Shown: positions 51,466 to 60,479 of the stretch, in pieces
How the letters are laid out: every line of letters starts with the position of its first letter
Numbering within the stretch: position 1 is the first letter of the stretch
NCBI RefSeq assembly: GCF_009498035.1
Contig: NZ_CP034550.1
Location: forward strand, 3,348,001-3,412,000
Source: Saccharothrix syringae
GTDB lineage: Bacteria; Actinomycetota; Actinomycetes; Mycobacteriales; Pseudonocardiaceae
Length of the DNA stretch: 64,000 bases
Direction: 5' to 3'
Position numbers and translations under genes: made by a program
Notes under the pieces: model-generated
Databases searched by the model: none
Seen by the model: the letters and a program-made list of their open reading frames with translations, nothing else
What the model was told of the DNA's origin: nothing

Positions 51466-51657
51466 GTGCTCAAACTGGGATTCCCACTGGCGGCCAACAC
51501 CGCCGAAGCGGTGTCGTTGGCCGCGTGGAACGGTGAAGCGGAGGATGTGGTCCAGTACTGGGCGCGGACCGCCCCGCGTGAGGCGACTGCGGACATGACG
51601 TTGACCCGAAGTCGTCTGCAGGTCGCCCGCGCCACACGTACCCACGCGACGGCCTGA
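51466..51657 (+). CDS. Short hypothetical protein, possibly a fragment
   Basis: A 63-residue frame from GTG 51466 with moderate coding bias: 'LGFPLAANTAEAVSLAAWNG', 'AEDVVQYWARTAPREAT', 'TRSRLQVARATRTHA'. The upstream spacing shows only a weak AGG. No recognised family; it may be the tail of a lost gene. It lies between the divergent BTAD gene and the metalloprotease gene. Confidence 0.3.
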   Translation: MLKLGFPLAANTAEAVSLAAWNGEAEDVVQYWARTAPREATADMTLTRSRLQVARATRTHATA

Positions 51658-51757
51658 CCGGGAGGACGGCGTGGGCTGCCCTTCCGGCTGCCCACGCGGG
51701 CGGTCACAGGCTCGGCGCGGGCGAGGACCGTGGGACCGGTTGGTCCGGGGAGGGAGC

Positions 51758-53314
51758 ATGCGCGGTGTTCGGCGGGCGTCCGCGGTGGTCGCGGCCGTGC
51801 CGGCACGCGTCGTCCAGGCGCCCCGGCCCCGCGGCGTCCTGGCGTTGCAGCGGGCCGCCGGGAACCAGGCCGTCGCCCACGCGCTCCAGCGGCTGACCGA
51901 GACCGAGCGGTTCGAGAACCTGGTCGCGCCCCGGTATGCGAGCAGCGACCGGCTGCAGAGCGCGTTCGATAACCAGCCCGCGATGGGCGCGTTCGAACCC
52001 GACCACGAGGCCGTCCGGCTCGTGCAGCAGGGGCTGGTCAAGGACGGGTTCCCACTGCCCAAGTCGACCAGGCCCGACGGCACGCTGGACGGCGTCTTCG
52101 CCGGGGAGACCGCGGGCGCGGTGACGGCGTTCCAGCGCAAGCACCAGCTCCCGACCAAGGACGGACGTGTCGGCCGACAGGTGCTCAGGCGCCTGGACGA
52201 GCTGGAGATCGGCGGTGTCGGGCCGGGCTCGAACGAGACGCAACGCCGCCACGCCCTGGCCGAATCCGTGCTCCGCGCGCAGCAGGACCGCGTCCGTGCC
52301 CTGATCCGGAACGGCCTCGCGCTGCGCCCGGCCGGCACCGCGCCCGACCGCCGTGACGTCCTGTTCCGCAACGCGTGCGAATGGATCGACCGCGGCCGCG
52401 CCGACATGCACGTCATGGTCCGCACGCACGACTCGCTCTTCCGCGCGGGCAAGGCCGGCGCGCAGAACGCGACGCCCGGCACGTTCGCCTACTTCGACTC
52501 CGCCACCACGCACCCCGGCAGCGGCGGCACCTACCCGATCAACCCCGGGCCGGGTGAGGAGCGGCACGTCTCCTACGCGCCGGGTGGTTTCCACGGCGTC
52601 ACGGTCAACTCCGACATCAAGCTGCTGGACGTGGAGAACCGCACCGACGAGGAGCTGAAGACCACGATCCTGCACGAGGTCCAGCACATCGCCGACCGCA
52701 CCGAAGGCCAGACGCCCACGCAACCGGAAGGGCCTGGCCGCGTGAAGATGTTCGACCGCGCCGGCCGGCCGGACCTCCAGCTCGAAGGCCACGTGAACGT
52801 CTACCAGACGGAGTTCCGCGCGCACTGGATCGAGCACCCCGAGGGCGATCCGGCCGACAGGTACGGATCGTCCACCGCGCCCGCGACGAACGCGCAACCC
52901 GTGGTGTTCGCCGATCCGACCGGGACCACCCGGCAGGCCAGGACGAGCTTCAAGAACCTGCGTCAGGAGAACGTGTTCTTCGATTTGATCAACAACGGCT
53001 ACGAGGTGGCCGGGCCGTACACGTCCAGCGCGCAGTTCAAGAAGATGGCCGACGACTACGCCCTGCCGGCCGGGGTCAACCTGGTCGACTCGGTGCGGGT
53101 GGACGACCTGCTCAACGCCGTGGGCGCGTGCGACACCACCATGACCGACCGGCACCCGTCGATCGTGGCCATGCTCGCCTCCGCCGGGCGGCTCGACGAG
53201 CCCGACCGGCGGTTCCTGCGCGACCGGGGGCTGTCGAAACCGTTCTGGGACAACGCCGACCGGCACCTGGGCAAGGCGCAGACGGCCCGGCTCGTCAAGG
53301 CGATCGGTCCGTGA
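51758..53314 (+). CDS. Putative metalloprotease with eCIS-cargo-like N terminus and peptidoglycan-binding-like domain
   Basis: A 518-residue protein; ATG 51758 follows GGGGAGGGAG. Near residue 27 is 'GVLALQRAAGNQAVAHALQR', the LQRxxGNxAV motif found at the N terminus of proteins associated with extracellular contractile injection systems and DUF4157-type toxins. Residues ~70-150 look like a peptidoglycan-binding 1 fold ('GTLDGVFAGETAGAVTAFQR'). A zinc-protease HExxH is seen in 'ELKTTILHEVQHIADRTEG', with downstream 'YQTEFRAHWIEH' as a possible third-ligand region. No signal peptide is present, consistent with non-Sec delivery. No contractile apparatus genes are in the window. Confidence 0.65.
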   Translation: MRGVRRASAVVAAVPARVVQAPRPRGVLALQRAAGNQAVAHALQRLTETERFENLVAPRYASSDRLQSAFDNQPAMGAFEPDHEAVRLVQQGLVKDGFPLPKSTRPDGTLDGVFAGETAGAVTAFQRKHQLPTKDGRVGRQVLRRLDELEIGGVGPGSNETQRRHALAESVLRAQQDRVRALIRNGLALRPAGTAPDRRDVLFRNACEWIDRGRADMHVMVRTHDSLFRAGKAGAQNATPGTFAYFDSATTHPGSGGTYPINPGPGEERHVSYAPGGFHGVTVNSDIKLLDVENRTDEELKTTILHEVQHIADRTEGQTPTQPEGPGRVKMFDRAGRPDLQLEGHVNVYQTEFRAHWIEHPEGDPADRYGSSTAPATNAQPVVFADPTGTTRQARTSFKNLRQENVFFDLINNGYEVAGPYTSSAQFKKMADDYALPAGVNLVDSVRVDDLLNAVGACDTTMTDRHPSIVAMLASAGRLDEPDRRFLRDRGLSKPFWDNADRHLGKAQTARLVKAIGP

Positions 53315-53351
53315 GCGGAGCCGGTCCGGAGTTCCGGTCTCCTCACGGCGA

Positions 53352-55364
53352 TCATCCGGTGTCGTAGGTGCGCGCCAGGTACTCCTGGAGTTTGCGGTGC
53401 CGGAACTGGTAGACCGCTCCTTGTCGGCGGAGCACGCCTCGCGCGTGCGCCTCGTCGAGGAAGGCGATCCACCGCCAGGGCGCTCGACGCGTCAGTGCCC
53501 ACCACGGACGGGCCACCGCTGCCCACTGCCCCCACGCCGTGGTGGCGAGGCCGCGGCGGAGGGACAGCACGGAGGTGCCCGCTGTCCCGAATGCCACGGC
53601 GCCCATCAGACTGAGGTCGGCAAGTGTGGTGGCTGTGCCGAAGAGGGCGATCGTGGGGGTCACCAGGGCGGTGAGGAACCCGATCTTCGCCATCGCCTGG
53701 ACCGTGGCGTTGCGCCGGTCCATGGCCAGCGACCTCGTCGGCCCGGCCACCGACTGGATGTCGATCGGGATCTGCAACTGCGGCATGAACCACTGCAGGG
53801 GGAGGACCAGCAGAAGTGCGTAGAACAGGATGCCGAGCGGGGCTGGTCCGTCCCGCAGGAGGCCGACATACCCCACGCTGTAGACGTGGTGTGAAAACAT
53901 GAACGTTTCCCTCGACTCCGGCCTGCCGCGGAACTTCGGACGTCCCCAACGCAGGCGTGACGGTTCCGCCGGTCCTTCGCGCTCCTGTCTGCGGAGCATG
54001 CCGTAGGCGACGACGGCCAGCAGCGCCGCGAAACACGCGAAGAGGACGTTGCCGCTGACCGCGGACCCGGTGTCCGCACCCGCGACCGCGATCAAAGCCC
54101 TCGACAGGCCGAGCACGAGGAAGACCTCCGACACCGCGATCGCGGCGAGCCACGACCTGCGCAGGGTTTCGGGGACGGCGTCTCCCACCTGCCACCACGC
54201 CAGGTCCTGCCTGCCCGTGTCGGTCAAGTGCCTGGCCGCGACCCGGAGGTACCGGAGGACCCGGTCGACGTCGTGCCGCGGTGCACTCGCACCCGACCGG
54301 AAGGCCGCCGGGACGAAGCCGGCGAACAGGTGCTCCTCCAGCAGTCTGCGAGTTCCGAACCGGTTGGCGTCCAGCAACTCGGACGGGTCCTCACCCGGTG
54401 TGTCGCTGTAGGCGGTCCTGGCCAGCGACACCATCAGCGGCGTCGTCAGCAGCTCGGCGAGCACGGACGCGGCCCGGTCGTGGGGCCGGCTCCGCAGGCG
54501 TTCGAGGACCGGCTCCCACGCGGTGGTACCACCCTCCGAGGTCTTGCGGGTGGTGAGGGGGAGGTAGGCGACCACGTCGTCCACGCCCAGGTCCACGAGT
54601 TGGATGCACGCGGCCCGGGTCAGCACGTCGGCTTCGGCGACAGCGGTCGCGTACTCGTCGGCACGACTGGTGATCACGGCCGGGGCGGAGGTGGAGTTCA
54701 GCTCCTCCAGCACGGTCGCGCGAAGCGGTGCCGCGACCTCGTCGAAGCCGTCCAGGATCGGCAGGACGTGCCGCGCGTCGACCAGCGCCGCGGCCAGCGG
54801 CTCCCCGGTAGGCGCTCGTCGGGCGAGTGCCGGGTAGTCCCGGACCAGCCCGTTGACGAGCCACTCGCGCAACGAGGCGCTCCCAGGATCCCAACCACCC
54901 GGGTTCACCAGGACGGGCACCGGCTCCTCGCGGCCGCGGGTGCCGAGCAGCCCGAGCACCAACCGCACGGCCGCGGACGTCTTGCCGATCCCGGCCCTGC
55001 CCAGCACGACCAGGCGTCCCGACGGGAGCCCGCGGTAGAACGCGGTGATCCCGTCGAGATCACCGCCGGGGTCCGCGAGCTCCTCGGTCCGACCGCCCGA
55101 CGTGCGCACGACATTGGCCCAGTGATCGCTCAACCGTTCGTCGGCCGGTCGCCACCGCACCGGTAGTGGAAAGGGATCGTGCAGACGTCTGCGTTCTTCC
55201 TCGTCGCGCCACTGCACGTGCACCGCGTGCGCCAACAACTCCGCGGTATTGGCCAGCACATCGGAAAAACCTCGTGCGGACTGGTTGATCACGCTGATCG
55301 ACCCTGTGACGTCCCCTGTCTGTATCAGGGGGCCGTGCACGGTGCCTCGTACCGCATTGCGCAC
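53352..55364 (-). CDS. NACHT ATPase with C-terminal membrane helices
   Basis: A 670-residue protein from GTG 55364. The N terminus 'GTVHGPLIQTGDVTGSISV' is the G-x-V-x-G-x-x-x-Q-x-G motif also seen in the NB-ARC protein at 33315. Then come Walker A 'VVLGRAGIGKTSAAVRLV', Walker B 'HVLPILDGFDEVA' with the acidic D-G-F-D-E of NACHT, 'PAVITSRADEY', and 'TPLMVSLARTAY'. From about residue 390 several hydrophobic helices follow ('IAVSEVFLVLGLSRALIAVA', 'LFYALLLVLPLQWFM', 'LTALVTPTIALFGTATTLA'). The end 'YQFRHRKLQEYLARTY' is typical of such membrane NACHT proteins. A membrane-tethered STAND switch, likely for defence or stress signalling. Convergent with the metalloprotease gene. Confidence 0.8.
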   Translation of the reverse strand: MRNAVRGTVHGPLIQTGDVTGSISVINQSARGFSDVLANTAELLAHAVHVQWRDEEERRRLHDPFPLPVRWRPADERLSDHWANVVRTSGGRTEELADPGGDLDGITAFYRGLPSGRLVVLGRAGIGKTSAAVRLVLGLLGTRGREEPVPVLVNPGGWDPGSASLREWLVNGLVRDYPALARRAPTGEPLAAALVDARHVLPILDGFDEVAAPLRATVLEELNSTSAPAVITSRADEYATAVAEADVLTRAACIQLVDLGVDDVVAYLPLTTRKTSEGGTTAWEPVLERLRSRPHDRAASVLAELLTTPLMVSLARTAYSDTPGEDPSELLDANRFGTRRLLEEHLFAGFVPAAFRSGASAPRHDVDRVLRYLRVAARHLTDTGRQDLAWWQVGDAVPETLRRSWLAAIAVSEVFLVLGLSRALIAVAGADTGSAVSGNVLFACFAALLAVVAYGMLRRQEREGPAEPSRLRWGRPKFRGRPESRETFMFSHHVYSVGYVGLLRDGPAPLGILFYALLLVLPLQWFMPQLQIPIDIQSVAGPTRSLAMDRRNATVQAMAKIGFLTALVTPTIALFGTATTLADLSLMGAVAFGTAGTSVLSLRRGLATTAWGQWAAVARPWWALTRRAPWRWIAFLDEAHARGVLRRQGAVYQFRHRKLQEYLARTYDTG

Positions 55365-55834
55365 CGATCCGCGCTGCCGCTTGAACAGCTGTACCCCCTG
55401 TGCTCCGTGGTGAAGCGCATGCTAGGGCATGGTTTGACAGGTCGGGCCGCAATACTGCGAGCTCATGTGGTGACTTCGTGGTTGCCGAAATGTCGTCCAA
55501 ATGCGGACCGGGAACGATTCGGCTCCGTTCCATTTCCGAAGGGGGCGATCTGTCGGTTTCACCTCTTCGGGCACTCGCCGGGAACGCCCGGCGCCGTCAC
55601 GAGGACCGGTGTGCGCGGCTGGGCTCGCACGAAGTCGGGACGGGTCTTGTACCCGCTGGTCGGAGCGGCTATACCGGTGTCGGGACACCCGGGTTCGGCC
55701 CCCGCTGCCGGACGAGATCGCCGCCCTGGCCTGGTTCGAGGCCGACCGGCAGGCGCGCGAGCACATCGTGCGGCGCTTGGCCGGGTTCCGCGACCAGCAA
55801 CCGCCCGGACGACGCCCGTCCAGGAGGAACCGGC
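55365..55834. other. Region with a possible gene remnant
   Basis: About 470 bases. The plus frame near 55700-55800 has coding bias ('LPDEIAALAWFEADRQARE', 'HIVRRLAGFRDQQ') but no start, so it may be the end of a lost regulator gene. The first 150 bases upstream of the NACHT gene should contain its promoter. Confidence 0.3.
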
Positions 55835-55933
55835 ATGAGCGACGGCGTGGAAGCGGTCGTCCACACCCGGGACCGATCCGCGCGCGGGCGACCGCGGCAC
55901 GGTGACGGGATGGCCGCCTCGTCATGGAGATGA
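55835..55933 (+). CDS. 32-codon mini-ORF coupled to the Nudix gene
   Basis: ATG 55835 lies 8 bases after CAGGAGG, a strong site. The frame encodes 32 residues (starting MSDGVEAVVHTRDRSARG) and stops at 55931-55933, overlapping the internal ATG at 55930 of the Nudix gene (ATGA). The Nudix gene lacks a Shine-Dalgarno, so coupling by termination-reinitiation is likely. Similar in design to the mini-ORF at 2048. Confidence 0.4.
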   Translation: MSDGVEAVVHTRDRSARGRPRHGDGMAASSWR

Positions 55934-56433
55934 TCGACTTCGTCGACGCCGACGACCGCGTGGTCGGTCGGGGGCAGCGGGGCGGTGCCCGCGACGCCGG
56001 TCTGCACTACCGGGTGGCCGCGACGGTCGTCCTCAGCGCGGATCGCGTCCTCGTCTACCGCCGCCCCGGCACCGCCGGGGTGTACCCCGGCCACCACGAC
56101 GTGCTCGTGGGCGGCACGGTGCGGTCCGGGGAGAGCTACCGGCAGGCCGCCGAACGGGAACTGGCCGAGGAGTTCGGCATCCGGCCGGTGCTGCGCGAGG
56201 CGGTGCGCGAGCGCCGGGAGTCACCGATCGGGCCGTGTCACCTGGCGGTGTACCTGGCCGAGGCCCGCGGCCGGCTCCGGCCCGACCCGGCGGAGGTCGA
56301 CCACCACGAACTGCTGTCCGTCGCCGAGGTCCTCGCCCGCCCGCCACGGCCGTTCGTCGCCGTCGGGCTCGCGGTCCTGCGCCGACTGTTCCGGGAGCAC
56401 CCCGATGCGTTCCGACGTGAACCGCTGCCGTGA
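55924..56433 (+). CDS. Nudix hydrolase
   Basis: A 169-residue protein from ATG 55924 (or ATG 55930). The Nudix box is complete: 'GGTVRSGESYRQAAEREL' followed by 'AEEFGI' (Gx5Ex7REUxEExGU) near residues 62-85. 'HYRVAATVVLSADRVLVYRR' and 'YPGHHDVLVGG' fit the isopentenyl-diphosphate isomerase/NTP-pyrophosphatase-like group of Nudix proteins. The family cleaves nucleoside or other diphosphates. Its stop overlaps the start of the class II cyclase-like gene by 29 bases, so the two are co-expressed, suggesting a diphosphate substrate shared with terpenoid metabolism (inference). Confidence 0.8.
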   Translation: MEMIDFVDADDRVVGRGQRGGARDAGLHYRVAATVVLSADRVLVYRRPGTAGVYPGHHDVLVGGTVRSGESYRQAAERELAEEFGIRPVLREAVRERRESPIGPCHLAVYLAEARGRLRPDPAEVDHHELLSVAEVLARPPRPFVAVGLAVLRRLFREHPDAFRREPLP

Positions 56434-57883
56434 CCGGCTCGCCCGCCGCGTGCTGGACCGGGTCGGTCCCACCGGCCTGGTCGACGCACCCTGCACGAGC
56501 CGGGTGTTGGAGTCGGCGTTGCTGGTGGCGCTGCTCGACCGGGAAGGGCTCGCGCCGGACCGGGCCGACGCGGCGCGGGGTTTCCTCAGGGCCGCGCTGG
56601 ATTCCGACCCGCCGGATCCGCTGCAGTGCGCGCTGGGCCGCGCGGCCCTGGGCGAGGCCGTCACGGGAGAACCGGTGCTGCGGGACCTGCTGTCCCGGGT
56701 CGGCCCGGACCACGCCGCCCGGAAACTGCTGGTGTTCCGGACCCTGTTGGCCGAACTCGGCGCGGCCGAACACCCCCGCGACGTGCCGGGGGCCGTCTTC
56801 GAGGCCGGGCACCAGGCGAGTTGGGTGCGGTTGCAGCTGTCCGCGCTGAAGGTCATCACCGCGCCGGGCACCGCGGGCGAGGCCGACTGGGCGTGCCTGC
56901 GCCCGGCACTGCGGCCGGGCCCGGTGTGGGAGGCGAGCCACTTCACGCGCCTGGTGGGGCTGTTCGCGCTGCGCCGCAATCCGGTGTACCGGCCTGCCGT
57001 CCGCGACGCGCTGCTGCGGGTGGCGGCCGAACAGCGGTCGGGCGGCGGTCTGCCGTTCATCACCGGGCTGGACGTGTTCGCCACCGCGATCGCCGGCATC
57101 GCGCTCGCTCGCGTCACGCCGGAGGAGCCGAGGGTGGTGTCGATGGCCGACGGCCTGGTCGCGCAGCAGAACCCGGACGGCGGGTTCGGCTACACGGTCG
57201 GTGTGCGCCAGAGCGACGTCGACGACACCGCGTACGGCATCGAGTTCCTCCGCGCCCTCGCGCCACGACGGCACCGGGACGTGATCCTGGCGGCCGAGGA
57301 GTACGTTCTCGCGCAACAGAACCCCGATGGCGGGTTCCCGACGTTCGGTCGGGGAGCCCCGTCCGAGGTCGCGATCACCGCGGGCGCGGTCAACGCGCTC
57401 GCCCCCGACCCCGCGCACCGCGGCGCGGTCGAACGCGGGGTCGGGTTCGTGGTCGACGCCCGGCAGGTCGTCGAACGGGGGTGGAGCCGCAACGCGAGCA
57501 ACGTCCTGTTCCGGGTCGCGCTGGCCTGTGGCGCACTGGCACCGGATGCCGCCGTCGCACTGCGCTCGGCCGCGCACGGCACCCGTCGGCGCGCTTGGCG
57601 GTACCTGGTCGACACGCAGGGGCCGGACGGCGGCTGGGGGCACGAGCGCGGTGATGCGAGCGACCCGATCAGCACCGCCTACGCCGTGGTCGCACTGGCC
57701 GCGTCGCCCGACCACGCCGCGGCCCTGGGGCGTGCCGTGGACTACCTGGTGACCCGCCAACAGCCCGACGGCGGCTACCGCAGCCGGCCCGACCAGGCCG
57801 GACCTCGGCCACTGCTGTACGACACGCCCGCACTGGCCGACATCGCGGTGCTCCTGGCCCTGAGCGCCTGCGGCGAGCGGTGA
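56405..57883 (+). CDS. Class II terpene (diterpene) cyclase-like protein with DxDD
   Basis: A 492-residue protein from ATG 56405, overlapping the Nudix gene. It has 'RQSDVDDTAYGIEFL' with D271-V-D-D274, the catalytic DxDD motif of class II terpene cyclases, and several QxxxDGG(F/W/Y) repeats: 'VAQQNPDGGFGYTVG', 'LAQQNPDGGFPTFG', 'DTQGPDGGWGHERG', 'TRQQPDGGYRSRP'. The length fits bacterial class II diterpene cyclases (about 500 residues), which protonate GGPP to a bicyclic diphosphate. No GGPP synthase or class I synthase is nearby, so the precursor must come from elsewhere. The related protein at 20510 has lost the last Asp of the motif. Confidence 0.7.
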   Translation: MRSDVNRCRDRLARRVLDRVGPTGLVDAPCTSRVLESALLVALLDREGLAPDRADAARGFLRAALDSDPPDPLQCALGRAALGEAVTGEPVLRDLLSRVGPDHAARKLLVFRTLLAELGAAEHPRDVPGAVFEAGHQASWVRLQLSALKVITAPGTAGEADWACLRPALRPGPVWEASHFTRLVGLFALRRNPVYRPAVRDALLRVAAEQRSGGGLPFITGLDVFATAIAGIALARVTPEEPRVVSMADGLVAQQNPDGGFGYTVGVRQSDVDDTAYGIEFLRALAPRRHRDVILAAEEYVLAQQNPDGGFPTFGRGAPSEVAITAGAVNALAPDPAHRGAVERGVGFVVDARQVVERGWSRNASNVLFRVALACGALAPDAAVALRSAAHGTRRRAWRYLVDTQGPDGGWGHERGDASDPISTAYAVVALAASPDHAAALGRAVDYLVTRQQPDGGYRSRPDQAGPRPLLYDTPALADIAVLLALSACGER

Positions 57884-57923
57884 CCCGGTCGTCGCTCGGG
57901 CACGCGGGCGTAGGCTCGCGGGA

Positions 57924-58319
57924 ATGCGGATCGGCGAGCTGTCCAAGCGCACGGGCGTGAGTCCGCGCTCACTGCGGTACTACGAGGAGCAGGGCCTGCT
58001 GACCAGTTCGCGCTCCGAGGCGGGGCAGCGGCACTATTCCGATGCCGCGGTCCAGCGCGTGTCGCTCATCCGACAGCTGTTCGACGCGGGCCTGTCCAGC
58101 CGGGTGATCGCGACCGTGCTGCCGTGCGTGGACGTCCCCGGTGACCTGGACGTCGCCGAGGAGACGTTCACGGCGATGATGCGCGAGCGCGACCGGATCG
58201 ACGCCGAGATCGCGCACCTGGTCGAGACCCGGGACGCGCTCGACGTGCTGATCAGGGCCAACAGCCGGCACCGGGCGGAGCTGTCCACGGCCCCGGAGCG
58301 GGCGGCACGGTCGGCCTGA
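57924..58319 (+). CDS. MerR family transcriptional regulator
   Basis: A 131-residue protein. 'MRIGELSKRTGVSPRSLRYY' with 'EEQGLLTSSRSEAGQRHY' is the MerR DNA-binding head; 'LIRQLFDAGLSSRVIATVLP' and the coiled-coil 'MMRERDRIDAEIAHLVETRD' complete it. There is no metal-binding Cys pattern, so it is likely a multidrug/redox or aldehyde type. ATG 57924 lies 7 bases after TAGGCT, a possible -10, so the transcript may be leaderless. Directly upstream of the quinone-reductase-like gene, its probable target. Confidence 0.85.
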   Translation: MRIGELSKRTGVSPRSLRYYEEQGLLTSSRSEAGQRHYSDAAVQRVSLIRQLFDAGLSSRVIATVLPCVDVPGDLDVAEETFTAMMRERDRIDAEIAHLVETRDALDVLIRANSRHRAELSTAPERAARSA

Positions 58320-58349
58320 TGCTGTGACCTGCGCCTCAGCCGCTTGCCG

Positions 58350-58365
58350 CTGACACCGATGTCAG
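58350..58365 (+). promoter_or_regulatory. MerR-type operator palindrome
   Basis: CTGACACCGATGTCAG (58350-58365) has perfect 6-bp arms. TTGCCG lies immediately before it (58344-58349) and a weak -10 (TGAGGA, 58369-58374) follows with a 19-base spacer, the long spacing typical of MerR-controlled promoters. Confidence 0.55.
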
Positions 58366-58425
58366 AGGTGAGGATGGCGACAGCGCCCGGAATCACCGGG
58401 TCGGGAATGCAGGAGGCGGTAGGAA

Positions 58426-59349
58426 ATGGGTCAGGCTTGGGGTTTCGGCAGGTATGGCGGGCCCGAGGTGCAGGAGTTGTTCGATCGTCCCGATCCCGTC
58501 CCCGGTCCCGGCGAGGTGCTGATCCGGGTCGACGTGGCCGGCGTGAACCCCCTCGACCACCTCCTGCGCTCGGGCCTGGTCCCCGGGCTCGACGGCGGGC
58601 GTCCGTTTCCCCGCGTGCTGGGCATGGAGGCAGCCGGAACCGTTCTCGCCCTGGGCGAGGACGTCGACGGCCTGGAGGTGGGTGACGCGGTCTTCGGCTT
58701 CGCGCTCACCGGTGGCGGCACCTACGCCGAGACGACGGTGCTGTCCGCGCCGAACACCGCGCGCATCCCGGCGGGCCTGTCCGCGACCGTGGCGGCGACG
58801 CTGCCGGTGGCCGGGACGACCGCGGTGGACGCGCTCGACCAGCTCGGCCTCCCGGCCGGTGCCGCGGTCCTGGTCAACGGCGTCGGGGGCGGGGTCGGCC
58901 TCGCCGTCGCCCGGCTGGCCGCCGGGCGCGAGCTGCGGGTGGTCGGCATCGGGAGCACCGCCAAGCGCGAGCACGCCGAGGCCATCGGGGTGCGGTTCGT
59001 CGACTACACCGCCGGGGACGTCGTCGCCGCGGCGCGCGAGCTGGTCCCGGACGGCTTCGACGGGATCGTCGACACGGTCGGAGGCGCCTCGCTGCGGACG
59101 GTCGCTCCGCTGGCCCGGGAGCCCCACAACGTCGTCGCCGTGGGTGATGTGTCCGTGTCCGATCTCGGTGGGCGTTTCGTCGAGCGCCGCCTCGACCGGG
59201 AGAACCTGGAGCGGTCGGCCCGGCTGGCCCTCGACGGCCTCCTCGAACCCGTGATCACCGCGGTCCACCCGCTCGCCGACGCCCCGGCCGCCCTCGCCAC
59301 CGTCGAGAACGGTCACACGTCGGGCAAGGTCGTCATCAAGGTGGCATGA
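58426..59349 (+). CDS. NADP-dependent oxidoreductase (quinone reductase-like MDR)
   Basis: A 307-residue zinc-independent medium-chain dehydrogenase/reductase starting at ATG 58426 with GGAGGCGGTAGGAA upstream. 'GPEVQELFDRPDPVPGPGEV' opens the GroES-like domain, 'LGMEAAGTVLALGEDVDGLE' follows, and the NADP site is 'VLVNGVGGGVGLAVARLAAG' in the Rossmann domain. No catalytic or structural zinc Cys cluster is present. Members reduce quinones or enones with NADPH. The preceding MerR gene and operator indicate induction by electrophiles or quinones. Confidence 0.8.
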   Translation: MGQAWGFGRYGGPEVQELFDRPDPVPGPGEVLIRVDVAGVNPLDHLLRSGLVPGLDGGRPFPRVLGMEAAGTVLALGEDVDGLEVGDAVFGFALTGGGTYAETTVLSAPNTARIPAGLSATVAATLPVAGTTAVDALDQLGLPAGAAVLVNGVGGGVGLAVARLAAGRELRVVGIGSTAKREHAEAIGVRFVDYTAGDVVAAARELVPDGFDGIVDTVGGASLRTVAPLAREPHNVVAVGDVSVSDLGGRFVERRLDRENLERSARLALDGLLEPVITAVHPLADAPAALATVENGHTSGKVVIKVA

Positions 59350-59433
59350 GAAGTGCCCGGCCACCCGACGCGGTCAACCGTCCACAACAGACGGGTGAGG
59401 GACCGCGGCCGGCGCGCACGTCGGTCAGGGCGG

Positions 59434-60294
59434 TCACGTGCCCGGGGGCGTCCGCGCGACGATGCGCTGGGCCCCGATGACCGAGAGGAGCCGCAGCTTC
59501 TCGTGGCTCTCACCGCCGGGCACCGCGGTGTAGACGAGCAGGATGTGGGACTGCTCGGGGTCCAGGAGCGTCTGGCACGTCAGCTCCAGGACGCCGACCT
59601 CCGGGTGCACGTAGCGCTTGACCCCGTCGTGGTGGACGCCGATCTCGTGCTCGTCCCACACGGCGCGGAACTCCGCGCTGCGGGCGAGCAGGAGTTCCCT
59701 GAGATGGGCGGCCCGCGACCCGGGCCCGCGGAGGGTGACCACCTTGCGCAGCCCGGAGGCGAAGACGCGGGAGTGCAGCGCGTGGTCGTCGGGGTGGTAG
59801 AGGGCGCGGGTGGCCGGGTCGGTGAACCACCGGTAGCCGATGCTGCGGGACGGGCCGGTGTACCCGGTGGTGTCGCCGGTGAGCGCGACGCCCAACGGGG
59901 TCTGCCGGAGCGTCTCGCCCAGCTCGGTGACGATCTCGGCGGGCGTGTCGGCGAGCCGGTCGAGGATGCGGAGCAGGCCGGGGCTGATGTGCTCGCTGGT
60001 CGCGCCCCTGGCGGGCGGGTTGTGCCCGGCGAGGCGGAACAGGTGGTCGCGTTCGTCGAGGGACAGGTGCAGGCCCTGCGCGATCGAGGCGATCATGTGC
60101 TCGGACGGGTGCGGTCCGCGTTCCTGCTCCAGCCGGCTGTAGTAGTCGGTGGAGATGTGGCAGAGCGCGGCGACCTCCTCGCGGCGCAGGCCGGCGGTCC
60201 GGCGCCGCTGCCCGCGGGGCAGGCCGACGTCCTCGGGTTGGAGCGACTCCCGGCGGCGGCGCAGGAACCCGGCGAGCCCGGCTCGGTCGATCAC
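59434..60294 (-). CDS. XRE-family regulator with MmyB-like ligand domain
   Basis: A 286-residue protein; GTG 60294 follows GGGAGGAAG. It starts '[20 protein letters not shown]', has the helix-turn-helix region '[20 protein letters not shown]' and '[20 protein letters not shown]', and a C-terminal MmyB-like domain with '[11 protein letters not shown]', '[16 protein letters not shown]' and '[20 protein letters not shown]'. This pattern is common in actinomycetes, where the regulator is usually divergent from an SDR gene it controls. The SDR at 60480 is in exactly that position. Confidence 0.85.
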   Translation of the reverse strand: MIDRAGLAGFLRRRRESLQPEDVGLPRGQRRRTAGLRREEVAALCHISTDYYSRLEQERGPHPSEHMIASIAQGLHLSLDERDHLFRLAGHNPPARGATSEHISPGLLRILDRLADTPAEIVTELGETLRQTPLGVALTGDTTGYTGPSRSIGYRWFTDPATRALYHPDDHALHSRVFASGLRKVVTLRGPGSRAAHLRELLLARSAEFRAVWDEHEIGVHHDGVKRYVHPEVGVLELTCQTLLDPEQSHILLVYTAVPGGESHEKLRLLSVIGAQRIVARTPPGT

Positions 60295-60479
60295 GACTGC
60301 TTCCTCCCTGGTCCCGGTGCCGTTCCAGTCTGCCCTCGGCGCCGGGCGGTTGCCTGGGATCACCGATCCCCCCATCCGGGCCGCCGGGTGGGACCGGCCT
60401 GCCTGGGATCGGGAGACCGTGGATGTCCCCGCGGATCGGGCGCAGCCTGGGGGCACAGCCACCGACCGAGGAGCAGCAC

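Noticed and set aside
51671..51757. Upstream extension of the metalloprotease gene
   Set aside because: ATG 51758 has an excellent Shine-Dalgarno, and the extension is Arg/Gly-rich without bias.
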